Assembly: GCF_016808095.1 (NCBI RefSeq)
Contig: NC_068971.1
Coordinates: 29,533,631-29,597,630, forward strand
Length of the DNA: 64,000 nt
Direction: 5' to 3'
From: Vigna angularis
Lineage: Eukaryota > Streptophyta > Magnoliopsida > Fabales > Fabaceae
Under the pieces are notes generated by a model. That model ran no database searches. It saw only the letters and a list, made by a program, of their open reading frames with translations, and was not told the origin of the DNA. The position numbers were made by a program, and so were the translations under genes. How positions within the stretch are numbered: position 1 is the first letter of the stretch; each line of letters begins with the position of its first letter. Shown here piece after piece: positions 32,246 through 44,444 of this stretch.

Positions 32246-33480
32246 TTTAAAAATTAGTTCAAAAGAAATTGTAATCTAATTTTCCAATATCAATCTTGAA
32301 TAATAAGAATAATAATATTTAATATCTAAATATCTATCCAAAATATGATTATAAAAGATAATGGAGTGGTCACAATTTCACTACCAAAAAATTAAGGCTA
32401 TGATTAGAGATATCTAAAACACTTTAATAATTGAGGAAACAACTAACAAGATAATGTATGATCAGAAACAGCATTCCATGAAAGATAAGAACATATAAAT
32501 GACCATAATTGAATATTTTGCATCATTATGCTCCACTTAGAATAAAACAAATTAAACTTCCGCTTAAAGAGACCAATTCCTAACATCGTCAGTGTATTAC
32601 AGCCATTCATTATCTAATCAAGGTTTGTCTTCCTCCTTAAACTTTCACATCTATAGCAATTCACATTTTAGATATGTCACGGGAAAGTTTTTATAAAAGC
32701 ACTCATAATTTAGGAAATTCATGACCTGGCTTTTCTGTACGGAGTGCTATAGGAAAATTCAATAAATTTGGATGATAATATTTTAATGTTTCAAATATTG
32801 TTGTATTTTATTAAAAGTTCTTAAGAAATTTTAGCATCTATAATTTTGTTTACATTTTTTATTTTATTATTTTCTGATATTCTATTCTATTTTGTCTTAT
32901 TTGTTATAAGATATAAAATTACTTGTTTTTATAAAAATAATATTATGAAAACAAAAACTCTTTTTCAACTACTATAATAAAATTATAAAGACTCCAACAA
33001 AATATTATAAATATCAACATAAAAAATTGAAATAAACATATATATAATCAAATCCATATATAATTAAATTGTTCTTAACGTAGCCTTTGAATACTAACCA
33101 ATTCGTACATATTACTCTTGAGATTTTGATTTCCTATAAAATCATTTTATATTGTTGAGTAAAGTGTCTTATGTGAGGCAAAGAAATACGTATGCCATAG
33201 AGTAAACAACTCCTCTAGGCATGTTAGACAAGCCATGGGGAGATGAGTCTAGGTTAAAGCCGAGTGGTTGATTAGATGAGTGGTCTATGAGACTCTCAAG
33301 AGCATAAATGTTGAGGAGGACACTATATCCTGGTATGCATTGGATGTTACAAGGTTGTCTTGGCTAAATGAGATCTCATTGTCAAAGCGGTGGAGTAGAA
33401 TGGTTAACGCATTCAACAAAATCAAGAAATGGGTGAATTGGTTTCTTATCGCAAATCGTTTTTTTAATAATTTTCTCGTA
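32246..33480. other. AT-rich intergenic stretch, nothing recognised
   Basis: Very AT-rich, with homopolymer runs. The 72-codon frame at 33280-33498 contains WYALDVTRLSWLNEISLSKR but resembles no family I know and lacks support. Confidence 0.4.
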
Positions 33481-34300
33481 AATATAAAAATTCCTTGAAA
33501 CAATTTAAACAAATTTAAAGAGTAAGAAACAAAGAAAATTGCACAGGTAATTTTTATATTGGTTCGGATCACATAAATTCTACATCCAGTTGTTAATCTC
33601 AACCGAGAATTAACGCTTCACTAGCACAAAACAACTATTGTTACAATCAAAAAGAAAATAAACAAGTTGAAGGTTAGAACACCTCTCTTGTTACCACAAG
33701 AGATGAAACTCACTTCCCCTGAAATCCACAAGGGATGAACACCTCCTTTGAATGTTTCACGAATGATGACCACCTCCTTTTTAATGTTCAAAAAGGATGA
33801 ACACCTCCTTCGAATCTTCACAAAGGATGATAGACTTTCAACTCAGCAACACCAACATCACTCAATCACACTCATAGTGAAAATTCTCGCTCTATGCCAA
33901 CACGCCAAGTTCTCAAAGCCATAACATAAGGGTTACAGAAATCCTAGAACACTTATCATCGCACACTACAAATAACAATTTCGAAATACACTTATTTCGT
34001 ATGTTGTATATTAGAATGAGAGTCTCAATCTAATTTATAGAGATCTCACTCAAGGATACCTCCAAAAATCCATTGTCAGCTATTTAACGTGTGATAATCA
34101 GTTATCCACTTATGGTAATTGGTTATGCATTTAATGAATGCACAACAGTAAAAAACTTGCTTAAAAACTCCGGAGTAAAGCCTTTTGTAAAAGGATTAGT
34201 AGACAAGAGATAAATATAATTAAGTCTTTAAACATATTTATCTGTTTTTTGATCATTATTAAAAATAGTTATGTATGATAAAATAATTTGTCCCCCTTAA
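33481..34300 (-). repeat. Probable copia LTR with tandem hairpin-forming units
   Basis: Lies downstream (minus sense) of a copia gag remnant and behind a polypurine-like aagggggacaaa at 34289-34300 (-). Features include the ttggttcggatc phrase, the tandem units at 33680-33832 and cagttatccac/ggttatgcat phrases. LTR ends could not be fixed. If right, gag runs straight to the 3' LTR, so pol is deleted. Confidence 0.45.
33680..33832. repeat. Five ~32-bp units, each able to form a small hairpin
   Basis: Units start acacctc and end ggatgaac-like. Paired arms are ctcttg/caagag, ccct/aggg, cctttttt/aaaaagg-type and cctt/aagg; the third unit has lost pairing. The arms differ between units while pairing is kept. 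Confidence 0.6.
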
Positions 34301-35667
34301 TATAAGCCAAAAAAAATAAGGCAAAACAAATAAATAATAGTTATCATAATTTTTATTAAAGAGAAACATGAGACATAATTTAAAACATAGTAAATACAAT
34401 AAATTTAGAAATCATAACAAATAAATAAAAAGAGTTAAAGAAGTACTTTTAAACAAAAATAAATTGCCCCTAAATTTGATAAATAGAAATAATTATCAAA
34501 TTTTTCTTTTGATTTTAAAAACTCCCTCTTAATTTGACAAACCATACTTTACCAAGTTTTGGTGCACACCCAAAAACTTCTTCCTTAATTTTGAAATAAC
34601 CTGCAAAATAGAAAAATAATATTTTGGTTCCTAAAAATACTTATTTAGGTCTTTTAAAGTTAGAGACAAGTTATTTTATAATAGGAAACCATGTATATAT
34701 TCCATTTGGAACACTAGAATGTTTGATTCTACATTTAGTTAATATATGACCATTTTTCATGTAATAAAAACAAGTAACAACATTTGCGTTACTATAGGTA
34801 ATTTCTTCTTCTACCCAAACTCTACGAGTTCTTTTATATTTAATTTTATTTTTACTTTTATAATTGTAATCATAATAATTTTGATTACATTTAGGAACAT
34901 ACTTGAATTATTTTTATAATTATGATCATGATAATTACAATTATATTTGGATACATTTTTAATTTTATTATTATAATTATGATCGTAATGATTATAATTA
35001 TTTTTAGGAACATGTTCAACAACCTTTTTAAATTTTGAATTATTACTACATTCAACGTTGTTTGTTTTATTAAGAGGATTTTTTTATTTAAACATGAAAT
35101 ACATTATTTACTCTTAGTATATTTACCTTTCTCACAATATAATATTTTATTTCTCAAATCTTTATTTTCTTCAAGAATATTTTCATAATTTGATTTTAAT
35201 TCTTTAAATTCCTTTTTTAATTTCTTATGAGCATTATCTAATATCTGTAATTCAAATAACAATTCCTTATATGTGTCAAACAATTCACTCTCACTATAAT
35301 CTGAATTTTCATAATCGCTAGAGATATGTTGGCTTGCTTATCAAAGTCCCTTGAGCTTGTTGCAGATTCATTATCTTCCTCCCAAGAAATATTTCTTTTT
35401 CTTGAAGAACTTCTTTTGGCCTCTTTCTTCACCTTTATTTGGATTTAAACAATTTGTCTTCATGTGTCCTTTTTCTCCATAACCATAACAACGATAGTTT
35501 GATGATGATTCCTTGTTTTCCTTCTTCCCATTTTTAAATCTTCTTTTGCTCTTGGACTTCATGAACTTGTTAAATATATTAATGAAGAGACCCATATTTT
35601 CTTCATATTCTTTAAAGTCTTCTTCTTCATTAAGATGTTTGCTTTTATCAATCTCAGATTTGAACGT
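34301..35667 (-). pseudogene. Copia-type gag remnant with two damaged zinc knuckles
   Basis: Minus-strand decayed gag. From 35667 down: acidic/lysine linker (KSKHLNEEEDFKEYEENMGL), a basic region, then knuckle 1 CYGYGEKGHMKTNC at about 35460, where the second Cys of CX2CX4HX4C is Tyr. Next an SWEEDNESATSS segment after a frameshift, a coiled-coil-like lysine/glutamate region and, near 34770, a second knuckle-like CFYYMKNGHILTKC, again with Cys to Tyr. Multiple stops and frameshifts. Both Cys-to-Tyr changes are G-to-A transitions in the coding sense. The 5' end is cut by the LTR of J at 35668. Nucleocapsid RNA binding is the known role of the knuckles. Confidence 0.65.
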
Positions 35668-37091
35668 TGATAACGGTTGAAAATACCGTTATCTATGATG
35701 TAATTTTGACACTAAATGCACCCTTTTCTGCTTAGAAACTTGCTTGGAATCATGTTTTTCTTTTAAGTTGTGTGAATAAGAGAGTTGAGGTTGAATTTGA
35801 TGGTTTTATGACTAATTTCCCTTGTTTTGGCAGGAAATGAGATAATATGGAAAGCAGAGATGAAGTGCCAAGGAGATGGAGCTTAGAAAGGCCTAAAAAA
35901 GCACCAGAAGGGAGAAATGGTCGAAGCTTGGGCGCCCTTTTTGGAGGATTAAGCGCTGAAGAGTGTCGCTCACCGCCCGGGCGCCCCTTTTGGGGCGCTT
36001 GAGCACCAGAAGCACGAAGCTTGGGTGCCTTTCTGAAGGCTTAAGCGCATAAGAGTGCCCTCACCGCGTGGGCGCCCCTTTTGGGGCACTTGAGCAAGAG
36101 AGGCACGAAGCTTGGATACCCCTTTTTGAGGCTTAAGCGAAGGAGACCACAGTTCACCGCCCGAGCACCCTAAGTGGGATGCTTGAGCGCCAGCAACAGG
36201 GGCCTGAACCTTGTTTCTGTTCTGTTGTCGCTCTATTTAAAGGACCCAGACGTCCTAGGTTCTATATCTTTTGCTTGAGGAGCACAACAACACACTCTTT
36301 CACCCTTTAGAGGCGGATTTGGATGCGGGAGCTTCCATCTTCTACTTTTAGGGTTTTTCTATCTCATTCTTCTCCATTGTTCATCTAGTTTCACCATGTC
36401 TGTGGTGAACTAAACTCTATTTGTTGTTGGGGGATGATGTAACCTTGTGAATTCTCATGTATTTGAATTGATTCTTAATAACATATGCTTTTTCATTAAT
36501 TGTTAGAGTAATTCATCTGTTACAACGCTTGCTTTGTTTAATTCATTCAATAACATGATTTATGAATTGCATGAGTGGCGGGAGGTTCCTTACAATTCAG
36601 GTTCTTGTTGAATTACTCCCAAGAGTAATATTTCTCACGGATGAGGGTATGAGTCTTGGTCGTCTTAAAGCTCTTGATCTTCACATTTAATTACTAGGAA
36701 TGCTAGGAATTGCATGAACTGGTGATTAAGGACATGCTTATTTCGCCAAGGGATCGGGTTTAAGTGATTTAGTGAGTGACGTTAACATTAATGCATAAAG
36801 AAGAATTCTTACATACATGAGAGGGAACTTGGTGAAATCTAACCCCAACAACATACTCATCTCATATTAAAAACAACATATGTTCATCATTGTGTTATTA
36901 TGCTATTGATCAGACTGCATTCATTTTTAATTTTTTGTCCTTGCACCTGAAATCAATGATCTCGTTTTCTTTAAGTCTTAATTAATCGAGTTATCACATG
37001 ATTGTCTTGTGCCGAGAGTCCTTTGGGATACGATACTTGGTCTTACCATTTTATATTACTTGTGCGATTCGGTACACTTGTCGATCCATCA
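35668..37091 (+). repeat. Element J 5' LTR (type-2a, complete)
   Basis: TGATAACGGTTGAAAATACC to CTTGTCGATCCATCA, 1424 bp, preceded by aacgt. The 35930-36200 interval is a GC-rich array of gggcgcc and gcttgagcgc motifs with partial palindromes. A tatttaaagg box follows at about 36233. Same LTR type as B, L and Q. Confidence 0.88.
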
Positions 37092-37100
37092 ACAAGTTTT

Positions 37101-37118
37101 TGACGCCGTTGTTGGGGA
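37101..37118 (+). other. Primer binding site of element J (tRNA-Asp)
   Basis: TGACGCCGTTGTTGGGGA, two transitions from the perfect site at 29533. Confidence 0.82.
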
Positions 37119-37251
37119 CTCACGGTTTAAACTATTTTATTTGTGTGATTCTTGATTAACTTTGACTTTATTTTTATTTTTTGTGTTTTGTGTCGGTTGT
37201 TTTTGTTTATGTGCTAATAGTGTTTTCTAGGTTTTTGTGTCTATTTCTTGC

Positions 37252-37787
37252 AGGATGCAATTCGGACAAGGTAATTTCAACCACTGGTGGAAACAAAGTC
37301 AATATGGACTAGTTGTCGAACAACAACAATGGCAACAACAACCCTCTTTTTCTGAAAAAATGGCCAAGATGGATGACACACTTCAACAGTTAGTGCAGAT
37401 GTCTGATTCTCATCATAAAAGCACTCAAGGAGCATTCAGAAGGATAGGGAGCCAGCTTGGTCACAAAATTCAGAAGCTGGATGATCTTGGGAGTAACATG
37501 AAAGCTAACCCTAGAGAGGAATGCAAAGTTGTTGTTACCAGAAGTGGCAAAATTTTAGATGAGAGAAAAGAAAAAGAAAGGTTGACTGAAAAAGAAAAAG
37601 ATGAAGAGAAAGAAAAAGAAGAGAGTGAGAGAACAGAAAAAGAAAAAGAGAGGGAAGAGAAGAAAAATAGAGAGGAAGAGGATGAGAGAAAAAAGAAAGA
37701 ATTGTATGAAAAGCCCCTTCCTTACCCAAAGAATTATTCTAGGAAGGAGAAAGAAAAACAGTTTGAGCGTTCATATGCTAAGCAAAG
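37252..37787 (+). pseudogene. Element J gag, C-terminal part only
   Basis: The leader ends in ttcttgcag and continues directly with MQFGQGNFNHWWKQ, which is the Gly/Gln-rich middle of Athila gag (compare FNQGWKPHPSMGQGQ in G). The gag core and zinc knuckle are missing. What remains: Gln-rich segment, a coiled-coil-like MAKMDDTLQQLVQMSDS region, VNPREEC-like ANPREECKVVVTRSGK, then a long Lys/Glu-rich charged stretch and LPYPKNYSRKEKEKQFER before the protease. The frame is open to about 37790, where protease continues in another register. D shows a similar leader-to-gag joint, so a shared deletion is likely. Confidence 0.75.
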
Positions 37788-38840
37788 TTGGAGATTAACA
37801 TACCTTTCTCCGAAGCCTTGCAACAAATGCCTTCATATGCTAAATTTTCGAAGGAGCTCCTCACTAAGAAAAGGAAGTACATTGAAGAGGAAACCATTAA
37901 AGTTCAAGGAAACTGTAGTGCTATCATACAAAAGCTTCTACCTCCCAAGTTGAAAGATCTAGGAAGCTTCACCATTCCTTGCACCATAGGGAATATCTCT
38001 GTTGGAAAGGCACTAATTGATTTGGGAGCCAGTATCAATCTCATGTCGCTCTCCATGTTTGAAAAAATTGAAGTTTTGGAACTCAAGCCTACATGGATGA
38101 CTATTCAACTAGTTGATAGATCTCTGAAATATCCTTATGGGGTAGCTGAAGATGTGATTGTGAAGGTAGACAAATTTCTGTTTCCTATGGACTTTGTTAT
38201 CATGGAGATGGAGGAGGATGTAAATGTGCCTCTTATTCTTGGGAGACCTTTTATGAAGACTGCGAGAGTTTTTATTGAGGTGGAAAACGACAAACTGAAG
38301 GTGAGAGTGCAAGATGAAGAAGTAAACTTTCATGTTTTTGAAGCTATGGCTCACCCAAAGGATGACAAGGAGTGTTTCCATCTTGACACTCTTGACAAAA
38401 TTTGCATGATACAAGAGAAGAAAGCAAATGATATTTTTCTTTTAGAGGAGATGCTAGTTGACACTTGTGAAGAATTAAATGAGAAAGAAGAAGAATTGAT
38501 TGATGAGTGCTTGGATGATTTGAAAGAAGTCCCTTTGCATAAGATGGAAGAGAGCAACCCAGAAGAAAAAGTAAAGGAAAGCAAATTGGAGCTGAAGATG
38601 TTACCACCACACTTGAAGTATGCGTTTTTGGAAGAAGGGGGGAATAAACCAGTTATCATCAGTAATTCTCTCTCTCCCAAAGAAGAAGAAAAGTTGGTTG
38701 AGATACTAAAAGCCAACATAGGAGCTCTTGGATGGTCAATCTTAGATCTCAAAGGCATAAGTCTGACATATTGCATGCACAAATTTTTTATGGAGGATGA
38801 TTACAAACTAGTTGCTCAACCATAGAGAAGGTTAAATCCA
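37788..38840 (+). pseudogene. Element J protease and linker to RT
   Basis: Frame from EINIPFSEALQQMPSYAKF through the protease motif DLGAS at 38019-38033 (in ALIDLGASINLMSLSMFEKI), the IILGRPF-like PLILGRPFMKTAR strand and EVNFHVFEAMAHPKD, then an acidic linker (CEELNEKEEELIDECLDDLK) and SILDLKGISLTYCMHKFFME. TAG at 38823-38825 replaces a likely Gln in VAQP-stop-RRL. Catalytic Asp present; the only lesion in this stretch is that stop plus the register change from gag. Confidence 0.82.
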
Positions 38841-40565
38841 GTGATGAAGGAGGAGGTGAGAAAAGAAGTGCTAAAGTTACTTGAGGCCCGTATTATTTAT
38901 CCTATTTCTGACAGTGCATGGGTGAGCCCAGTTCAGGTGGTACCAAAGAAAGGTGGGATGACAGTTATTTATAATGAAAAAAATGAACTCATACCTACAA
39001 GGACTGTTACTGGATGGAGGATGTGTATTAACTACAGAAAGTTGAACAATGCTACTAGGAAGGATCACTTTCCCCTTCCTTTCATGGATCAGATGCTGGA
39101 GAGATTGACAGGTCAGGCTTTCTATTGATTTCTATTATGGATATAATCAAATTGTGGTAGATCCAAAGGACCAAGAGAAGACGGCTTTCACTTGCCCATT
39201 TGGAGGTTTTGCTTACAAAAAAATGTCGTTTGGGTTATGTAATGCTCCAGCTACCTTTCAGAGGTGTATGCAGGCCATCTTCGCAGATCTAATACAAAAA
39301 TGCATTGAAGTCTTTATGGATGATTTCTCAGTGTTTGGTAGTTCCTTTCATAAGTGCTTGTCCAACCTGGATGTTGTACTTAAGAGATGCACCCATTCCA
39401 ATCTTGTTCTCAGTTGGGAAAAATGTCACTTTATGGTAATGGAAGGTATTTGTTTGGGTCATAAAGTTTCTTCCAAGGGAATTGAGGTTGACAGAGCCAA
39501 AGTGGAAGTCATTGAAAAACTTCCGCCACCAACCAATGTGAAGGGAATCAAAAGCTTTTTGGGTCATGCTGGGTTTTATAGAAGATTCATCAAAGACTTT
39601 TCAAAGATTGGCAAACCATTAAGCAATCTCCTTGTCAAAGACGTGCCATTTGTTATGGACGATGAATGCCTTAAGGCGTTTGATGTTTTGAAAAAAAACA
39701 TTGATTTCGGCTCCAGTAATTGTAGCTCCTGATTGGAATCAAGACTTTGAGTTGATGTGTGATGCTACTAATTATTCCATAGGTGTTATTCTTGGTCAAA
39801 GAAGAGAGAAGGTATTTCACACTATTTACTATGCAAGCAAAGTTTTGAATGAGGCTTAGTTGAATTATGCCACTACAGAGAAAGAATTCCTTGCTATTGT
39901 GTATGCTTTAGAGAAATTTAGATCTTATCTCATTGGGTCTAAAGTGATCATCTACACTGACCATGCAGCTATAAAGTACTTGCTAACCAAACCGGATTCT
40001 AAGCCGCGATTGATTAGATGGGTACTTTGTTACAAGAATTTGATGTGGAAATCCGTGACCAGAAGGGAAGTGAAAATGTAATTGCTGATCACTTATCTCG
40101 GTTGGTTAATAGTTAAGTTACAAGCAAGGAAGCAGAAATCTGGGAATCCTTCTCAGATGAAACACTCATGTATATCCAACAAAGGTCGTGGTTTGTTGAT
40201 ATGGCTAATTTCAAAGCTGCAGGAGTAATCCCAAAAGATCTCAATTGGAAACAAAGAAAAAAAATTTTGCATGATGCCAAACAATTTATTTGGGATGATC
40301 CTTACTTGTTCAAAATTGGAGCAGATAACCTTCTGAGGCGCTGTGTGACTAAGGAAGAAGTGGAAGGAATTTTGTGGCACTGTCATGACTCACCTTATGG
40401 GGGGCATTTTAGTGGAGAGAAAACAGCTACAAAAGTTCTCTAGTCAAGATTTTATTGGCCTACTCTGTTTAAAGATGCTCATAATCATGCCAGGAACTGT
40501 GATAAGTGTCAAAGGATGGGTACTATCTTCAGACGTCATGAAAGGCCACTACAATTTCATACATT
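38841..40565 (+). pseudogene. Element J RT, RNase H and truncated integrase
   Basis: RT begins MKEEVRKEVLKLLEARIIYP, then VPKKGGMTVIYNEKNELIPT and MCINYRKLNNATRKDHFPLP. A small deletion near 39128 shifts the frame; it resumes with KTAFTCPFGGFAYKKMSFGL, catalytic FMDD at 39313-39324 and the FLGHAGFYRRFIKDFSKIGK thumb. Another shift near 39700 leads into RNase H ([57 protein letters not shown]), a further shift near 40030, then the integrase HHCC region (WHCHDSPYGGHFSGEKTATK, NHARNCDKCQRMG). The D-D-E core is absent because the element stops at about 40565. Stops and shifts exclude activity. Confidence 0.85.
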
Positions 40566-41308
40566 TGCATACTCACATATTAATTCCTGTATTACATTGA
40601 TTCTAAAATGCTTGATCTGGAAATACTTGGAAAGGTTTTGTAGGAATTTCACTTGCTGACTGGATGGAACTGGTTAATCTAAGATATGCTACAGCAAGAA
40701 ATCGACTTTGACTGAGATCAAATCGATTAAACATCAACAAGAGTTTAAAGATTCCAAAAGTGGATTATCTGGTATCTTTAAATCTTGCTTTAATTGATGT
40801 TGATTACTTATTCTTATATCTATATGCTTATCTGCTGCATAAAATATCTGAGATGATATGAGTTTGAAATGTGTTGTTTGATTGAATCAGTATCACCATG
40901 TTATTATTGTGATTTATCTAATCTGATACTGTGTTATTCACACTGATATATGCTCTGACAATTTTTGTTTACTGGATTGTGCATCCGTATTTTGAGATTG
41001 ATATATGCATAATGATAGGGGCAGCATTGCATATCATTGATATATTTCACATGCCTTCATTTAAGGAGGAGAATATCTTAATTTCATGTGAATATTCTTG
41101 ATAGGGGAAGCGTCAATACTTGTTTTATGATTATCTGATGCATCTCTGTATGCTTGATTATCTATCTATCAATACCTTTGTGTGCTTACCTTTTTTGCTA
41201 ATGCTCAAAGGGGGAGAATTTTTGGTTGATTGATTGATAATCTGTATTGAGTTGTGCAACATGGTTAATTATTAATCATGGTTGTGCATCATAAAAAAAT
41301 GGGGAGAT
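40566..41308 (+). other. Element P 3' UTR (SIRE-like, type-3a)
   Basis: Plus-strand counterpart of K's 3' UTR (10504-11250, reversed). It ends with the polypurine tract aaaaaaatggggagat at 41293-41308 immediately before the LTR; an aaagggggagaa block lies at 41208-41219. No coding sequence of P is left upstream. Confidence 0.68.
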
Positions 41309-42606
41309 TGCTAAGATTGTTGATAGGGGGAGCACTGGTTTAGCTGAACCCACAATCTTAGTCATATCTGAGTTTTTGATGATGACAACACATAATTAAT
41401 AACACACATGTATTTGGTGTTACATGTTCTATGCTTACGTGTTATATGCGTTTTTGAGAACATGATTGTTTTGTTTATGTTGTTCATTGCATTTCACTGT
41501 GTTATATATGTGATTTTATACATGAATGCATGACACATGTTTTTGGAAAAGAAAAACCACAAGCACTTTTGTTGAACTTAAATTGTGTGGCAAAACAATA
41601 GTTTTAAGTCGATTTCATTATGGGGTGAGTCGATTAAAACTCGTGTCTTTGCACAAACATTTTCAAGTGTGTTGTGAGAGTTTTTCAAAGAGAAAAGTTT
41701 TCGAAACTGTTTTACTCTGTTATTAAGTCGATTACATGCGTGTTACATTCGACTGAGTTTGTTATGTTTTGAATAACTGTGAATGCTTTATATAACTGTC
41801 ACAACGACTATATTTTTAAATATGTTGACCAAACATTAAATGAATATTGACTGCATTAATTGTACATTCAATTAACTGCATTGATTGCTGCTAACTGCAA
41901 TAATAAAATTGCTATATTCGACTGCATTAGTAGCATAGTCATTTAAAATGTGTCAGAGTTGTGTTTATCTATAAATTAATGTCAATTTGATTTTTGTAAG
42001 AACTTTTGTGAATCTAACAATTTGTGATATCTTTTGCAGAAAGTGCATTCTTACGGAAAGAGAGAAAGAGCTCCAACAAACAAGAAGTGACCGTAGTGAT
42101 CATCTACTTGTGGATTCTTGAAGAGCAAGTTAATTGCACGTATAAAGGCTGATCATATCTGCACATTGGGTGTAAGTAAGAGATCAGAGGCTACAATCTT
42201 GTGAAGATTGGACTAAGGTTCCCTATTGTGATTACATGAAGAAGAGTGTGCTGCGTTCTTGACTTTGAGGGTGGCTCAAAGGGTTTGGACTGTAGGAAAG
42301 GGGATTCTTGCTGCTAGTTTGTTTGTATACTGCCTATATTTGAATTAGAGGGTTAGAGCGGTGTTTTATATTTTTGACGTGAGGTCGCTATAAAAGCCTT
42401 ATTGTAAAAACCTTGATCATTATAGTGCATTGGCTTCCTGTGGTTGGAAGGACATTGGATGTAGGCCTGGCCGAACCAGTATAAAACTCAGTGTTCGATC
42501 TTTCTATCCCTAAACTCTTTTATTCAGTCGACTTCTTACTATACTCAATCGATTTAATTTCCATTGCATAAACAAGTCTTTTACCTTGCATTTTGTTAAC
42601 AATATT
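41309..42606 (+). repeat. Element P 3' LTR, first part (type-3a)
   Basis: Starts TGCTAAGATTGTTGATAGGG, second base group slightly changed from TGTTGAGATTG of K and S3. Contains repeated gtcgatt/aatcgact motifs. Interrupted by Q at about 42607. The 66-codon frame 41526-41726 is LTR sequence, conserved only as DNA. Confidence 0.72.
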
Positions 42607-43961
42607 TTTTATCTCCAGAAACAAAACCTAAAATTTGTTAATGGATCGACAAGCGTACCGAATCGCACAAGTAATATAAAATGGTAAGACCAAGTATCGT
42701 ATCCCTCAAGACTCTCGGCACTAAACAATTGTGTGATAACTCAATTAATTAAGACTTAAATAAAATGAGATTGTTTGTTTCAAATGCAAAGACTTAAAAT
42801 TAAATATGAATGCAAATTGATCAATAGCAGAGTAACACAGAGATGAACGAAGGTTGTTCATAAAATGAGATGAATATGTTGTTAGGGTTTGATTTCACCA
42901 AGTTTACTCTCATGTATATAAGAATTATTCTTTTTACATTAATATTAACGTCACTGACTAAATTACTTAGAACCCGATCCCTTAGCACAATAAGCCTGCC
43001 TTAATTCCTAGTTCGTGCAATTCCTAGCATTCCTAGAAAATTAAGTTTGAAGATCAAGAGCTTAAGACGACCAAGTACTCATACCCTCATCCCTGAGAAA
43101 TATTACCCTTAGGAGAATTCAACAAGAACCTGAATTGTAAGGAACCTCCCGACACTCATGCAATTCATAAATCATGCTACTAAATGAGTTAAATAGAGCA
43201 AGCATTGAAACAGATGAATTCCCTAATAATTAATGAGAGTTCACAAGGTTACATCATCCCCCAACAACAAATAGAGTTTAATTCCCGATAGACATGCAGA
43301 AACTATATGAATAATAAAAAAGCATGAGATAATGAAACCTTAAGAGTAGAAGAGGAAGCTCCTGCCTCCAGATCCTCCTTTAGAGAGTAGAAGAGTGTGC
43401 TTTTGTGTTGCTCCAGCCAGAGATACAAAACCTAAAGCGCCTGGGTCCTTTAAATAAAGTTGGAAAAGAATAGGAATAGGGTCCAGTCCAAAAGAGTCGA
43501 AACAGAGCAAAAATTAGGTCGGATCTGCAACGCGCGACGCTCGGGGCCGTATTTAGGGCGCCCGGGCGGTGGACGTCGATTTCGTAGGGCTTGAGCCTTC
43601 AATTTTGCCCAGGCTTCGGGGGTTCGACGCCCGTGCCGCCTAGGGCCCCTGGGCGACGGACCTCGATTTTTCCACGCTCAAGCCTCCTGTAGGTCGCCTA
43701 AGCTTTGTATGGTTCCTTCTTCTGGTGCTTTTCTAGGCCTTTCTGAGCTCTATATCCTTAGCACTTCATCTCTGCTTCCTGTATTAACTCATTTTCTATC
43801 AAAACAAAGGGAATTAGTCATAAAATCATCAAATTCAACCTCAACTCTCTTATTCTCACAACTTAATGAAAAAGCATGAGTCCAAGCAAGTTTCTAAGTC
43901 AAAAAGTGTGTACTTAGTATCAAAATTACATCATAGATAACGGTATTTTAAACCGTTATCA
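42607..43961 (-). mobile_element. Element Q: minus-strand type-2a LTR with decayed primer site
   Basis: LTR at 42639-43961 (minus; start TGATAACGGTTTAAAATACC at 43961). The terminal TG of the complement is TA at 42639. A heavily mutated primer site lies at 42611-42629, about eight differences from the intact site, most of them transitions at CpG. Internal sequence beyond it is lost. GC-rich gggcgcc motifs at 43535-43690 have drifted. Q appears to be among the older type-2a copies. Confidence 0.75.
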
Positions 43962-44065
43962 CGTTTCAAGAAAGTCATAAAGGCATCACATGTGGTGAAA
44001 AAGATTTTGAAAGTTTTAAATTTTATACTTCACCAATTCACTCCCCTCTTGGTGTGAGAAATTGA
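43962..44065 (+). repeat. Element P 3' LTR, last part (type-3a)
   Basis: Continues the LTR after Q: caccaattcactcccctctt and gtgtgagaaattgag match the reverse strand of S3 at 59055-59100. The precise end is unclear. Confidence 0.62.
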
Positions 44066-44444
44066 GTCATTCTTTTTTAAAGGGGGAGAAACTAATGTGT
44101 TTGTTGATTTTGTTAAAACTAATGATCTTTCTTTTGTCTAAGTGAAGTTGATTGTACCATGGAACATCGACAAGAAGAAGAGAAGTTAGATGTTTACTAA
44201 TGTGAATACTTCATTGTATGTCGGTTCAACTAAGTTCACACGGTTCTCAATAATGTTAAAGCTCATGAGTTTAAGGCGACTGACGAGTAGACCGATAAGA
44301 GTTTCACATAATTGTTGGTATGGTTGAATGAAATGTTTCCAAATGAAAATTAACAACCCACTTGTAATTATCATGCCATGAAAATTCTTTGTCTGATGGG
44401 TATCAAGTATAAAAGGATTTAAGCATTTCCTAATGATATAATAT
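44066..44444. other. Unassigned 380 bp between elements P and H
   Basis: Begins with a purine block (aaagggggagaaac). A 97-codon minus-strand frame (44186-44479) contains ILDTHQTKNFHGMIITSGLL, which I do not recognise and which runs into the neighbouring LTR; not called as a gene. Confidence 0.3.

Larger units (their letters stand above)
35668..40565 (+). mobile_element. Element J: Athila-like element with gag N-terminus and 3' end missing
   Basis: 5' LTR 35668-37091, primer site 37101-37118, leader, gag C-terminal part, then protease, RT, RNase H and the beginning of integrase. It stops at about 40565 in the integrase zinc region, where it is joined to the 3' UTR of element P. No 3' LTR and no target duplication. 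Confidence 0.85.

Noticed and set aside
33280..33498. 72-codon frame in AT-rich DNA
   Set aside because: No recognised family, no neighbouring coding sequence, and no second copy to test conservation.
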